From: Agromyces protaetiae
GTDB taxonomy: Bacteria; Actinomycetota; Actinomycetes; Actinomycetales; Microbacteriaceae
NCBI RefSeq assembly: GCF_030866785.1
Contig: NZ_CP133018.1
Coordinates: forward strand, 3,782,001-3,846,000
Direction: 5' to 3'
Length of the DNA stretch: 64,000 bases
Shown here: piece by piece, positions 51,721 to 61,269 of the stretch
Layout of the letters: each line of letters starts with the position of its first letter
How positions within the stretch are numbered: position 1 is the first letter of the stretch
The notes under the pieces: model-generated
What the model saw: the letters and a program-made list of their open reading frames with translations, nothing else
Databases searched by the model: none
Told to the model about the DNA's origin: nothing
Position numbers and translations under genes: made by a program

Positions 51721-52602
51721 ATGCAGATCGGACTGCTCGGCCTGGGCAAGATGGGCGGCGGCATGGCGCTGCGCCTGGTACGCGGTGGGCACCAGGTCGT
51801 CGGAGCGGACCTGTCCGCCGCTTCCCGCGAGCGCGCCGAGGCGGTCGGGGCGAAGGCGGTCGGCTCGCTGCGCGAGCTGGTCTCCGAGCTCGCCGCACCC
51901 CGGATCGTGTGGGTGATGCTCCCTCCGGGCGACCTGACCCGCGCAGCCGTCGATGAGCTCGCCGCGATGCTCGAGCCCGGCGATCTGGTCGTGGACGGCG
52001 GCAACAGCGACTTCCGCGACGCCCCGCACCACGCCGCCACCCTCGGCGCACGCGACATCCGGTTCGCCGATGTCGGCACCAGCGGTGGCCAGTGGGGCTG
52101 GCAGAACGGCTACGGCCTGATGGTCGGGGCCGATGACGCCACCTACGCCGAGCTCGTACCGTTCCTCGACGCCCTCGCCGCCGAGAACGGCTATTCCCTG
52201 GTCGGCGGCGTCGGCGCGGGCCATCTGGTGAAAGCGATCCACAACGGGGTCCAATACGGCGTGCTGCAGGCCTATGCAGAGGGGTTCGCCCTCCTCGAAG
52301 GTCACCCTGAGGTCGACACGCTGGCCGCTATGTCCGCGTGGCAGGGAGGGAGCTCCATCCGCTCCTGGCTGCTCGAGCAGACCGTCGAAGCGCTGCGCGA
52401 GAACCCGACCCTCGACGGGGTCGATAGCCGGGTGTCCGACTCCGGGATGGGTCGATGGACCGCCGAGGAGGCCATCCGTCTCGCCATCCCGACGCCGGTC
52501 CTCACCGCGGGCCTGCAGGCCCGCTTCGCGAGCCGTGCCGACAGCGCGCAGCAGAGGCTGCTGGTCGCCGCCCGTGGTCGCATCGGAGGACAGAAGTCGT
52601 GA
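51721..52602 (+). CDS. gnd: 6-phosphogluconate dehydrogenase, decarboxylating (short NAD-type)
   Basis: 293 aa, the shorter YqeC/GndA type. It converts 6-phosphogluconate to ribulose 5-phosphate and CO2. Rossmann motif MQIGLLGLGKMGGGMALRL, substrate motif VDGGNSDFRDA, DVGTSGGQWGWQNGYGLMVG and the catalytic KAIHNGVQYG are intact. ATG 51721 has AGAGGGA upstream; the open frame continues far upstream antisense to MocR and is not used. It overlaps the SIS gene (GTGA). Confidence 0.93.
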   Translation: MQIGLLGLGKMGGGMALRLVRGGHQVVGADLSAASRERAEAVGAKAVGSLRELVSELAAPRIVWVMLPPGDLTRAAVDELAAMLEPGDLVVDGGNSDFRDAPHHAATLGARDIRFADVGTSGGQWGWQNGYGLMVGADDATYAELVPFLDALAAENGYSLVGGVGAGHLVKAIHNGVQYGVLQAYAEGFALLEGHPEVDTLAAMSAWQGGSSIRSWLLEQTVEALRENPTLDGVDSRVSDSGMGRWTAEEAIRLAIPTPVLTAGLQARFASRADSAQQRLLVAARGRIGGQKS

Positions 52603-53132
52603 CCGTGAAGCAGAACGCGGAGGCCGCGGTCGCGGAGCTGGCCGCCCTCGTGGCAGCGCTCGACGATGCGCAACTCGATGCCGCCGCACAGATCGTCGCG
52701 GACGCGCCGCGGCTCTTCTTCACCGGCATCGGGCGCTCCGGCCTGTCGGCACGTGCGGTGGCGATGCGCCTCATGCACATCGGGAAAGAACTCTACGTGG
52801 TCGGCGACGTGGCCACGCCGGCGATCATGGCGGGTGACGTGCTCGTCGCGCTGACCTCGAGCGGACGCGGCTCCGTACTCGAGCAGGCGCGAGCCGCGCT
52901 CGCGCACGGCGCCCGCGTGGTGACCTTCAGCACCGGCGAGAACGACCTCACCGCGCTCAGCGAGGTGTTCGTCACACTCCCCGCGCGGACCGCCGTTCCG
53001 ACCGAGCAGCACGCCGGCTCCCTCTTCGAGCAAGGATGCCTCGTGGTCGGCGATGCACTCTGCCGCGCCGTCCAGGCCCGACTCGGTGTGCCCACGTCCG
53101 AGCTGGACGCGCGGCACGCGAACCTCCTCTGA
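52599..53132 (+). CDS. hxlB: SIS-domain 6-phospho-3-hexuloisomerase-like protein
   Basis: 177 aa, one SIS domain: LFFTGIGRSGLSARAVAMRL, LVALTSSGRGSVLEQARAAL, TEQHAGSLFEQGCLVV. This is the HxlB/PHI pattern, which interconverts arabino-3-hexulose 6-phosphate and fructose 6-phosphate. No hexulose-6-phosphate synthase (HxlA) is present here, so a formaldehyde pathway is not shown. GTG 52599 overlaps the dehydrogenase stop. Confidence 0.82.
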   Translation: MTVKQNAEAAVAELAALVAALDDAQLDAAAQIVADAPRLFFTGIGRSGLSARAVAMRLMHIGKELYVVGDVATPAIMAGDVLVALTSSGRGSVLEQARAALAHGARVVTFSTGENDLTALSEVFVTLPARTAVPTEQHAGSLFEQGCLVVGDALCRAVQARLGVPTSELDARHANLL

Positions 53133-53323
53133 ACAGAGGTCGGTGACCCGAGAGCCCGGAGCCGCGACGGGCGACGCCGAGGCGTACGCGTGGCGAGCCC
53201 GAGCCGCCGCACAACCTGAGTCCTTGTGCAGGTTCCGGCTCCAGAACTAGGGTCGGGGATACTGCGGCGTCGCGGGATCTGCGCGACCTGCGTCTCGACG
53301 AGGGCATCCGGGGTGGGGCGGTC

Positions 53324-55212
53324 ATGGCATACGAACCGAAGGACGCATCGGCGTTCACGACGCAGGCGAACCGGGATGCGCGTGCGAGCTACGCGCTCGA
53401 CGACACCGAGGACTTCGATCTCGCTGACCGCGGGTTCATCGCCCCGATCCCCGGCGGGGTCGTCCCCGCCGTCGACGGGAAGGTCTCGCTCGACCTGGCC
53501 GACTTCGACTTCATCGACGGCGACGCCCCGCCCTCGGTGAACCCGAGCCTGTGGCGGCAGTCCCGGGTCATCCGTACCGGGTCGTGGACCGCATCTACCA
53601 GGTGCGGAACACCGACATCGCGAACGTCACGTTCGTCGAGGGCGACGACGGCGTCATCGTCATCGACTGCAGCGCGAACGTGTCGGCCGCACAGCAGGCG
53701 CTCGAGCTGCTCCGCGCGCACGTGACCGACAAACCCGTCGTCGCGGTGATCTACACGCACACGCACGTCGATCACTACGGCGGCGTCAAGGGCATCGTCG
53801 ACCCGGCCAGGGTCGCCGACGGCACGGTCCCGATCATCGCGCCGGGCACGATCGCCTCGTTCGACAAGTACGCGATCGGTGAGAACGTCATCGCGGGCAA
53901 CGCCATGTCCCGCCGCGCCGGGTATGCGTTCGGCAGTCTGATCGGACACGGCGACCACCTCACGGTCACCGCAGGCATCGGCATCGCGTCCGCGGCCAAC
54001 AGCGAGATCTCCTACCTCTCGCCGACCGATCCCATCACCGAGACCGGTCAGCGCCGCACCATCTCGGGGCTGACGTTCGAGTTCCTCTACGCCCCCGACA
54101 CCGAGGCGCCCGAGGAGATGCACATCTGGATCCCGGAGCTCAAGGCGCTCACCTGCGCCGAGAACGCCAACCACGGTCTGCACAACATCCAGACGCTGCG
54201 CGGTGCGCGCACGCGCGACGCCCGGAACTTCGCCCGGTACCTCGACGAGACGCTCGTGCGCTGGGGCGACGAGGCCGAGGTGCACTACGGCCCGCACACC
54301 TGGCCCGTCTGGGGCAACGCCGAGGTCGTCGCGTTCATCGAGTCGCAGCGGGACACGTACAAGTACATCCACGACCAGGCGCTCCGCCTCGCGAACCAGG
54401 GGTACACGCCGCTCGAGGCCGCCGAGGTCGTCGAGCTGCCCGAGGCGCTCGGCCGGAAATGGTTCAACCGCGGGTACCACGGCACCCTCCACCACGACGT
54501 GCGCGCCGTGTTCACGAAGGAGCTCGGCATGTGGGACGGCGACCCCGTGTCGCTGCACCCGCACACCCCGGTCGACACCGCCGAACGCTACGTCGCGCTC
54601 GTCGGACGGGACGCGCTCGTCGAGGAGGGCCGGCGCGCGATCGCCGACGGCGACTACCGGTGGGCCACGCAGGTGCTGCACCACGTCGTCTTCGCCCGGC
54701 CCGACGACGCCGAGGCCAAGGGGCTGCAGGCCGACGCATACGAGCAGCTCGGCTACCAGGTCGAGGGCCCGCAGTGGCGCGGCATCTACCTCGCCGCGGC
54801 GCGCGAGCTCCGCGAGGGCATCGCTCCGGCCGCGTTCGCGACCGCGAGCTCGGACACGATACTCGCGATGCCGCTCGACATCCTGTTCGACTTCGCCGCC
54901 GTGCACGTCGACGGCCCGCGCGCCGCGCAGGTCGACGTGCGGATCGACCTCGAGTTCAGCGACTCGGATGACACGTGGACGATGTGGGTGCGCAACGGCG
55001 TGCTCAACGCGCGCCCCGGCGCGTCGAAGCATCCGCAGCTCACGGTGACGGGCGCGAAGGGCGACCTGGTCGCGGTGCTGCTGCAACCGGCCGCGGCGGG
55101 CCGGCTCGCCGAGGCCGGCCGGATCACCTTCGACGGCGACCGCGCGGCGCTCGACACATACGCCGGCGTGCTCGACGAGTTCGACCCCGACTTCGCCATC
55201 GTCACGCCGTAG
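53324..55212 (+). pseudogene. Alkyl/aryl-sulfatase (SdsA1-type), one-base frameshift
   Basis: Metallo-beta-lactamase-fold alkylsulfatase, about 628 aa if restored. It hydrolyses primary alkyl sulfates such as SDS to alcohol and sulfate. ATG 53324 gives the N-terminal part (TQANRDARASYALDDTEDFD, PSVNPSLWRQSRV). At about 53565-53580 the frame breaks: one missing base joins SLWRQSRV to HPYRVVDRIYQVRNTDIANV in the next frame, open to 55212. The rest is intact: THTHVDHYGG metal site, ENANHGLHNIQTLRG, and a C-terminal SCP2-like domain. It is either a real loss or a sequencing error. The SulP transporter starts 7 bp after it. Confidence 0.85.
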
Positions 55213-55218
55213 CCCGCG

Positions 55219-56910
55219 ATGGCGTCCCGCGTGCAGCTCCCGCTCGCCGGGCTGACCTGGCAGAACCTGGCGCGCGAGCTCACCGCGGGCGTCACCCTGC
55301 TCGCGATCGCGATCCCGCTGAACATCGGGTACGCCCAGATCGCCGGGCTCCCGGCGACGGCGGGCCTGTACGCGCTGATCGTGCCGACCGTCGTGTACGC
55401 GCTCGCCGTGTCGAGCCGGCAGGTGGTCGCATCGCCCGACGCGGCGGCGGCGGCGCTCGTCGCGTCCTCGATCGGCGGGCTCGCGGTCGCCGGCTCCGAG
55501 GACTACGCGACCCTCGCGATGGCGCAGGCGATCATCTGCGGGGTCATGTTCGTGCTGCTGAGCGTGTTCCGGCTGGGATTCCTCGCGAACTTCCTCTCGA
55601 AGCCGATCCTCGTCGGGTTCGTCGGCGGGCTCGCCCTCGACATCCTCGTGAGCCAGATCGCGAAGATGCTCGGCGTCCACATCGACTCCGGTGGCGAGTT
55701 CGTCGACAAGGTCGCCGGCCTGGTCATGGGGCTCGGGACGACGAACCTCGTGTCGCTGACGATCTCGGTGCTCGCGGTGGTCGTGCTGCTCGGCGGCCGG
55801 CGGCTGCTGCCGGCCGTGCCGTGGGCGCTGGTCGTCCTGATCGTCGCCACGGTCGTCGTGGTGGTCGCCGACCTCGACGACGCCGGCGTCGACGTGCTCG
55901 GCGAGGTGCCGGCCGGGCCGCCCGTGCTCACCTGGCCGATCATCGACTGGACGACCTGGCTCCTGCTCATCCCGTCGGCGATCGCGCTGACGCTCGTCAC
56001 GACGGCCGAAGGCCTGCTCGTGTCCCGGTCGTACAGCGAGAAGCGCGGCTACCCGACCGACCCGAACCGCGACCTGTTCGCGTTCGGGCTCGGCAACCTC
56101 GCGGCCGGCGCGTCCGGCAGCTTCGCCGTCGGATCGTCTACCTCACGTACCGCCGCCATGGATCAGGCGGGGTCCCGCACGCAACTGCCCTCGCTCGTGC
56201 TCGCGGCCGGCACGTTGCTCCTGCTGCTGTTCGGCACCGCGCTGCTCGCCGACATCCCGTCGCCCGCGATCGGCGCGATCGTCGGCGTCGCGATCCTGCC
56301 GCTGCTCGGCCTCCGCGACTTCGCCGCGCTCTGGCGCGCCGATCGGTTCGAGTTCGCCGTCGGCGCCGTCTGCTTCCTCGTGACACTCTTCGTCGGCGCG
56401 ATCGCGGGCATCGTCGTGTCGTTCGTGCTCGCGCTCATCAACCTCGCCAGGCGGGCCGCGAACCCGGCGATCGACGTGCTGCGCTCCGACGGAGAGCCGG
56501 GCGACTCGCTCCTCGACCCTGCCCCCGACGGCACCGTGACCGCGCCGGGCGTCCTCGTCGTCCGGCTCGCGGCACCGCTGTTCTTCGCCAACGGCGCGGT
56601 GTTCGCGCAGGCGGTGAAGGACGCCGTCACCGCGGCGAACGAGGCCGGACACGGCCCGGTGCGCCACGTCGTGATCGACATGGAAGCAGTCACCGACGTC
56701 GATGTCACCGGGGCCGAGAGCTTCGACGCTCTGGTCGCCTGGCTCACGAACGCGCAGATCGAGCTCGGGTTCAGCCGCGTCCGGCCGGACGCACGCCTGC
56801 GTCTCCGGAAGCTGGGCCTGCTCGGCGATCGTGCGACCTACCCGACCAATCGTGCGGCGATCGCCGCCCTGAACCCCGATGACGACCGAACGCACTCGGG
56901 CGGGAACTGA
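55219..56910 (+). CDS. SulP-family anion transporter with STAS domain
   Basis: 563 aa. SulP core of about 12-14 helices (AIPLNIGYAQIAGLPATAGL, FLANFLSKPILVGFVGGLAL) and a C-terminal STAS domain (about 440-555; VVRLAAPLFFANGAVFAQAV, VVIDMEAVTDVDVTGAESF). Likely moves sulfate or another small anion. Placement right behind an alkylsulfatase suggests handling of the sulfate released. ATG 55219. Confidence 0.9.
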   Translation: MASRVQLPLAGLTWQNLARELTAGVTLLAIAIPLNIGYAQIAGLPATAGLYALIVPTVVYALAVSSRQVVASPDAAAAALVASSIGGLAVAGSEDYATLAMAQAIICGVMFVLLSVFRLGFLANFLSKPILVGFVGGLALDILVSQIAKMLGVHIDSGGEFVDKVAGLVMGLGTTNLVSLTISVLAVVVLLGGRRLLPAVPWALVVLIVATVVVVVADLDDAGVDVLGEVPAGPPVLTWPIIDWTTWLLLIPSAIALTLVTTAEGLLVSRSYSEKRGYPTDPNRDLFAFGLGNLAAGASGSFAVGSSTSRTAAMDQAGSRTQLPSLVLAAGTLLLLLFGTALLADIPSPAIGAIVGVAILPLLGLRDFAALWRADRFEFAVGAVCFLVTLFVGAIAGIVVSFVLALINLARRAANPAIDVLRSDGEPGDSLLDPAPDGTVTAPGVLVVRLAAPLFFANGAVFAQAVKDAVTAANEAGHGPVRHVVIDMEAVTDVDVTGAESFDALVAWLTNAQIELGFSRVRPDARLRLRKLGLLGDRATYPTNRAAIAALNPDDDRTHSGGN

Positions 56911-56939
56911 CCCGGCAGGTCAGACGTGATCCGCCCTCC

Positions 56940-57015
56940 ATCACGCACTCATCGAGCGCGTCGAGGTGAGGACGCGAACGCCTCCGAGACGGCCTGCTCG
57001 ATGACCGCGCGCAGT
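56940..57015 (+). pseudogene. Possible decayed ribbon-helix-helix antitoxin fragment
   Basis: With one base added, this stretch reads LHHALIERVE(G)EDANAS, close to the 20969-21235 antitoxin (LHQALVERVEGENSNAS). No start, stop or partner remains. Weak but specific similarity. Confidence 0.35.
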
Positions 57016-57055
57016 CAACGGCCTGAGACAGCTCGGCGGCGTGATCCTCGCGGTA

Positions 57056-57904
57056 TCAGGCTTCGAGCGACAGGCCGAGGAGTGAGAGCGCGTCGCGTGT
57101 GATCAACGCGTCCACCTGGTCCCCGTCGAGCCCGCCGAATCCCGGCATCCGGATCCCGGCGAGGCGACGCAGCTCCGCGATCGTGTCATCCACTGTCGTG
57201 AACGGGAAGTCGCTGCCGAACAGCAATTTGTGCCAGACCCCATACTCCTGGGCGAGCATCAGCGCGTTCCAGAACTGGTGCGGTCGGTAGTGCAACGCAC
57301 TGATATCGGCGAACACGTTCGGATGTTTCCGGATGACCGCCAGACACTCGCCCTCGTAGGGGTGGCCGAGGTGCGCGAGAATCAGCCGGAGGTCGGGGAA
57401 CTCACGCGCGATGTCATCGGCGATGACGGGGCGCGTGTACTTGAGGACCGCCTGACTCATGAACGTCGTTCCCGTGTGCATCAGGACGGGCAGCCCGTGA
57501 TCGCTGGCATACCGCCAGAGGGGGCGGACGAGATCCGATCCGGGATCGAAGCCCGCGTACATCGGCATCAACTTGATCCCCCTGAGGCCCAGGTGTTCGT
57601 GGCCGAAGCGCAGCTCGTCCTGCCAGCCCGGCTGGGTCGGGTCGAGTGAGAGGAAGCCGATCGCACGACTGGGATACGTACGGACCAGGGCGGAGACAGC
57701 GGAGTCGTCGACCCAGATGCCCGACAGCCGCGCCTTCCCCCCGATGACGATGGCGACGGTGTCTGGCGGCGAGGTGCTCAGGTACGTGTCCCAGTGCGAT
57801 GAGAGGTCCACGTCGTGACCGGCAGCTTTCGCAGCCTGGCTGACGAAGGTCGTGTCAAGGTCGCGGTGCTGGTCCATCAGGTGGGCGTGAACGTCGACGA
57901 TCAA
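57056..57904 (-). CDS. Amidohydrolase family protein (AMDH2, COG2159-like)
   Basis: 282 aa TIM-barrel metal hydrolase or decarboxylase. Metal motif IVDVHAHLMD, then LRGIKLMPMYAGFDP, LPVLMHTGTT, LILAHLGHPYEGECL, and LLFGSDFPFTTVDD with the catalytic Asp. TTG 57904 is chosen: AGGAAGG lies 6 bp upstream and the protein then begins at the usual IVDVHAH; an upstream TTG at 57937 is less likely. It lies downstream of an IclR regulator in the same direction. Substrate unknown; nearby DapA-like lyase and RidA suggest a small organic-acid or amino-acid route. Confidence 0.85.
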   Translation of the reverse strand: MIVDVHAHLMDQHRDLDTTFVSQAAKAAGHDVDLSSHWDTYLSTSPPDTVAIVIGGKARLSGIWVDDSAVSALVRTYPSRAIGFLSLDPTQPGWQDELRFGHEHLGLRGIKLMPMYAGFDPGSDLVRPLWRYASDHGLPVLMHTGTTFMSQAVLKYTRPVIADDIAREFPDLRLILAHLGHPYEGECLAVIRKHPNVFADISALHYRPHQFWNALMLAQEYGVWHKLLFGSDFPFTTVDDTIAELRRLAGIRMPGFGGLDGDQVDALITRDALSLLGLSLEA

Positions 57905-57937
57905 TGTGGGCCTTCCTGTTCCGGTCTCGGGATGCAA

Positions 57938-58762
57938 TCAGGTCCGGGCCGGTCCAGGCAACTCGTGTTCTCGAGCGCCGAACCGATCGGCGGCGACATA
58001 CCCCATCGCAAAGGACACGTCGGCGGCGCACGCCGCAACGAGCGCGCCGATCCGTTCGCTGTCCGACGGGCGCAACCCGCTCTTCAGCCGTGTGACGCTG
58101 ATACCACCGGCCGGCCGGCCGGAATGGTCGCGCACCACGGCCCCGACGCAGACGACGCCCTCGGCATCCTCTTCATCGTCGATGGCCCAGCCGCGGCGAC
58201 GCGTGAGCTCGATCTCATCGATGAGCGCATCGAGGTCGAGAATCGTCCGACTCGTGCGCCGGATCATCGGCACGGCTGCCATGGTGCGACGGATCTCGTG
58301 ATCGGTCAGCGCGGAGAGGATCGCTTTCCCGACCGACGTCGAGTGCAGATACTCGCGTTGCCCCATATGGAGTTCGAAGCGGACACCCTCGAGATTGTCC
58401 ACACGGCCGACCGCGACCGCGAAGTTCTCAGCCCGCGTGACGACCCGTGAGGTGAGACCCGTCGCGACGGTCAAGCGACGTAGGAACGGCATGGCCGCCT
58501 CGCGGATGGACACCCGCGACAGGGCCTGCTCGCCGAGGTAGGTGAGTCTGAGGCCGAGCGCGTATCGCCGATCGACGCCCGCGCCCGTCGATCGTACGAG
58601 CCCCCGCGCGCAGAGTGTCTGCAGGGTGGTGAACACCGCGCTCTTGGATCCGCCGACGGCGGCCGCGATCGCGGTGACGGTCTCGCCGCCCATGGATTCC
58701 GCGAGCACATCGAGGATGTCGGCCGCCCGGTCGACGCTTCGCACTCGTTCCTGGCCGCTCAT
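57938..58762 (-). CDS. IclR-family regulator
   Basis: 274 aa. N-terminal winged helix (SVDRAADILDVLAESMGG, VTAIAAAVGGSKSAVFTTLQ) and C-terminal ligand domain (YLHSTSVGKAILSALTD, GWAIDDEEDAEGVVCVGAVV). ATG 58762 has AAAGGAG upstream. It is divergent from the DapA-like gene across about 194 bp and upstream of the amidohydrolase; it probably regulates both. Confidence 0.9.
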   Translation of the reverse strand: MSGQERVRSVDRAADILDVLAESMGGETVTAIAAAVGGSKSAVFTTLQTLCARGLVRSTGAGVDRRYALGLRLTYLGEQALSRVSIREAAMPFLRRLTVATGLTSRVVTRAENFAVAVGRVDNLEGVRFELHMGQREYLHSTSVGKAILSALTDHEIRRTMAAVPMIRRTSRTILDLDALIDEIELTRRRGWAIDDEEDAEGVVCVGAVVRDHSGRPAGGISVTRLKSGLRPSDSERIGALVAACAADVSFAMGYVAADRFGAREHELPGPART

Positions 58763-58956
58763 CTCCGGTCTCCTTTCATGCCGGGCTTCCCGCTCGGGCG
58801 ATCCACCCGCCCCGGACGACATTCCCGAGCGTGAGGACGCACGCGAACCCACTGACGCGTTCGGCGGAGCCGTACGCGGTTTGGGAGCACCTCACACGGC
58901 TCCATAGCGTGTGTGCAACCGGGACTCCGGGGCACGAAACACACAGGAGACGTGAC

Positions 58957-59871
58957 GTGACGAACAGACTTCAAGGGGTGCTCCCCGTCATCGCGACGCC
59001 GTTCGACGAGCGCTGGCAGATCGACCGGGACGCGTTGGCGCGCGAGATCGACTGGCTCTACGACCATCGCGTCGACGGCGTCGTCGTCGCGATGGTGTCT
59101 GAGATCCTGCGACTGTCGACGGAGGAACGGAAGGAGCTGCATGAGGCGGTGATCGCCGCCAATCGCGGCCGCGGGCCGGTCGTGGTGGGCGTCGGGGCCG
59201 AGAGCACGGTGGTCGCGCGCGACCTCGCCCAGCACGCGGAGGCGTCCGGCGCGGACGCGGTGATGATCACGCCCCCGTTGCTGACGCGGGTCAGCGAGGA
59301 TCAGCTCCTCGCCCACCTCGACGCGGTCGTCGAACGCGTGTCGATCCCCGTCGTCTTCCAGGACGCGAGCTCGTACGTCGGAGAGCCGGTGAGCGTGCGG
59401 CTTCAGGCCGAGCTCGTGACGAGCTTCGGCGCGGACCGGCTGCTGCTGAAGCCGGAGGCCGATCCCCTCGGTCAGCGGGTCAGCGCGATTCTCGAGGCCA
59501 CCGGCGGCCGCGCGCGCATCTTCGACGGCAGCGGCGGCGTCGCCCTGTTCGATACGTTCCGCCGGGGCATCGTGGGCACGATGCCCGGACCGGACCTCGT
59601 CTGGGCGGTGCGCGGCATGTGGGATGCGCTGACCCAGGGCGACGACGAGCTGGCGGTCCGCATCAGCAATCCGTTGACGGCACTCATCTCGATGGTTCCC
59701 GGCCTCGACGGATACGTCGCATTCGAGAAGTACATGCTCGTCAAGCAGGGGGTGCTTCCCCACCCTCGGATGCGCGGCCCGGTGAGCTTCGAGATCGACG
59801 CTGGGACCGAGGCCATGCTCGAGCTCCAGGCTCAGGCACTCAGGGACGCGGTGGCCGGCGCCCCGGTGTGA
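58957..59871 (+). CDS. Dihydrodipicolinate synthase/N-acetylneuraminate lyase family protein
   Basis: 304 aa class I aldolase-type lyase. GVLPVIATPFDERWQIDRDA, GVVVAMVSEILRLSTEERKE, ADAVMITPPLLTRVSEDQLL, IPVVFQDASSYVG, and the Schiff-base lysine in RLLLKPEADPLGQ. The family's usual G-I-K-E/D is replaced by L-L-K-P-E, so it is a divergent member and probably acts on a pyruvate-derived adduct other than dihydrodipicolinate. GTG 58957 has AGGAG 8 bp upstream. A terminator at 59890-59922 separates it from convergent RidA. Confidence 0.85.
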   Translation: MTNRLQGVLPVIATPFDERWQIDRDALAREIDWLYDHRVDGVVVAMVSEILRLSTEERKELHEAVIAANRGRGPVVVGVGAESTVVARDLAQHAEASGADAVMITPPLLTRVSEDQLLAHLDAVVERVSIPVVFQDASSYVGEPVSVRLQAELVTSFGADRLLLKPEADPLGQRVSAILEATGGRARIFDGSGGVALFDTFRRGIVGTMPGPDLVWAVRGMWDALTQGDDELAVRISNPLTALISMVPGLDGYVAFEKYMLVKQGVLPHPRMRGPVSFEIDAGTEAMLELQAQALRDAVAGAPV

Positions 59872-59889
59872 ACAGGACCGCGCTCGGGG

Positions 59890-59922
59890 TCGGGCCGTGC
59901 GACGTTCGGTCGCACGGCCCGA
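59890..59922. terminator. Bidirectional terminator between DapA-like and RidA genes
   Basis: Perfect 14-bp stem TCGGGCCGTGCGAC/GTCGCACGGCCCGA with loop GTTCG, 18 bp after the lyase stop and 10 bp after the RidA stop on the other strand. Confidence 0.8.
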
Positions 59923-59932
59923 TCCGCGAGCG

Positions 59933-60313
59933 TCAGTCGCTCGCGAGGTGCAGGATCGCATCGATCTCGATCTCGAATCCGAGCAGATCGGCCTGAATGG
60001 TCGTCCGAGCCGGGAACGGCTCGTCCAGGAACTCTCGGGCGATCTGGTTGAACTCCTCGAAGTTGGCGAGGTCGTCGAGGTATGCGCCCATTCGGACGAT
60101 GTCGGAAAGGCTGCCGCCTGCCGCCTCCGCCACGGCGGCGAGGTTCCGGAACGTCTGGCGCGTCTGCTCGGCGAACGTCGCCCCCACAAGGGATCCGTCG
60201 GTCGCGAACGGCCCCTGTCCGGCGAGGAAGACGAGGTCCCCGACCCGGATCGCGGGTGAATAGGGTCCGACCGGTGCCGGGACGTTCGAGGGGACGATGC
60301 CGTGCTTCTTCAT
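59933..60313 (-). CDS. RidA family (YjgF/YER057c/UK114) enamine/imine deaminase
   Basis: 126 aa, full length. Family signature VPAPVGPYSPAIRVGDLVFL, AEQTRQTFRNLAAVAEAAGG, and FPARTTIQADLL with the conserved Arg that binds the carboxylate. The glutamate near the end is FEIEIDAIL. RidA hydrolyses enamines and imines made by PLP enzymes, which fits the PLP-dependent aldolase/dehydratase two genes upstream. The start overlaps the previous gene (ATGA at 60310-60313). Confidence 0.92.
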   Translation of the reverse strand: MKKHGIVPSNVPAPVGPYSPAIRVGDLVFLAGQGPFATDGSLVGATFAEQTRQTFRNLAAVAEAAGGSLSDIVRMGAYLDDLANFEEFNQIAREFLDEPFPARTTIQADLLGFEIEIDAILHLASD

Positions 60314-61269
60314 GCTGTCCTTTCAGATTCGTCGGCCTGCCCGTCGCGCGCGGCGGCGAGCAGTTCGACGGCGGGGGTGACGAGCGCGATTCGCTCGCCC
60401 ATGGTCAGCGAGTCCGGCTTCGCGGCCGTCTTCACCGCCAGGTACCACAGCCCGCGAGGCAGGCGGCTGAGCGCCTCCCGCGCGAGCAATGTCGTGAGGA
60501 GCGAGGTGCTGGCGCGTCGGGGTACGACGGGCGTGTGGGCGTCCGCCCACGCGGGGCCGTATCCGGTGTCGTGGTCGCTCACGCCCGACAGGATGAACCC
60601 TCGAAGTCGCTCGTGGACCTGCTCGATGTCGCGGGAGGCCCCGCCCACATCACGGTGTTCGATCACGGATCGGGCCCAGTTGACGGCCAGGCCGCACTCG
60701 GTGGGGGCGTCGTCGGTCCGTGCGATGACGTTCACCTCCCGATCCAGCGGAAGGTATCCCTTCTCGGGCTCTCGTCCGGCGCGGCGGGCGTCGCAGTGCT
60801 CCACGACGAGCCGGGTCGGACCCCAATCCCAGCTGCGGATCTCCCGGAGACTGGCCTCGAACGCGCGTTCCGCGGCGTCGAGGTCGGGCATCTGCGGCGC
60901 GCTCGGCACCGCGATCACGGTCAGCTCACGGCCGTGGTCACGCCAACGCCGGACCGTTCCGTGCAGCTCGCGGATCAGCTCGACCGCTGCGGCACGCCCG
61001 TCCTCTCGATGCGAGGCCAGCCCGAACCCTGGGTCCTGTCGTCCGCGGATCGCGAAGGCCGGAATCACGGTCACCGCGCTCGGGCGTCCCGCCGGAGTCC
61101 ACTCCAGCCATCGCTCATCGGTCGCCTGGTCGATCATGAGCGGAAGCTCCAGCCCGTCGACCCCGGGAAGCTCCAGCACGAGTCGGACGTAGCGGGCGTG
61201 ATCGTCGATCGGCGCGTGAGCCGGGAGCGCCGCATACGCGCCGACCATCACCGGCACTCGCGCGGTCAT
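60310..61269 (-). CDS. DUF4862-like TIM-barrel protein
   Basis: 319 aa: VPVMVGAYAALPAHAP, GLELPLMIDQATDERWLEWT, ELTVIAVPSAPQMPDL, LVVEHCDARRAGREPEKGYL, EVNVIARTDDAPTECGLAVN, WARSVIE. The strand order and the His/Glu motifs suggest a xylose-isomerase-like barrel, and the start VGAYAA is what I recall for DUF4862. No known reaction. ATG 61269 overlaps the stop of the D-threonine-aldolase-like gene (ATGA). It is part of a peptide transporter, PLP enzyme, RidA operon. Confidence 0.65.
   Translation of the reverse strand: MTARVPVMVGAYAALPAHAPIDDHARYVRLVLELPGVDGLELPLMIDQATDERWLEWTPAGRPSAVTVIPAFAIRGRQDPGFGLASHREDGRAAAVELIRELHGTVRRWRDHGRELTVIAVPSAPQMPDLDAAERAFEASLREIRSWDWGPTRLVVEHCDARRAGREPEKGYLPLDREVNVIARTDDAPTECGLAVNWARSVIEHRDVGGASRDIEQVHERLRGFILSGVSDHDTGYGPAWADAHTPVVPRRASTSLLTTLLAREALSRLPRGLWYLAVKTAAKPDSLTMGERIALVTPAVELLAAARDGQADESERTA

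Noticed and set aside
54975..56882. Plus-strand open frame of 635 codons
   Set aside because: Same strand but shifted from alkylsulfatase and SulP; no domain, almost only Arg, Ala and Gly.
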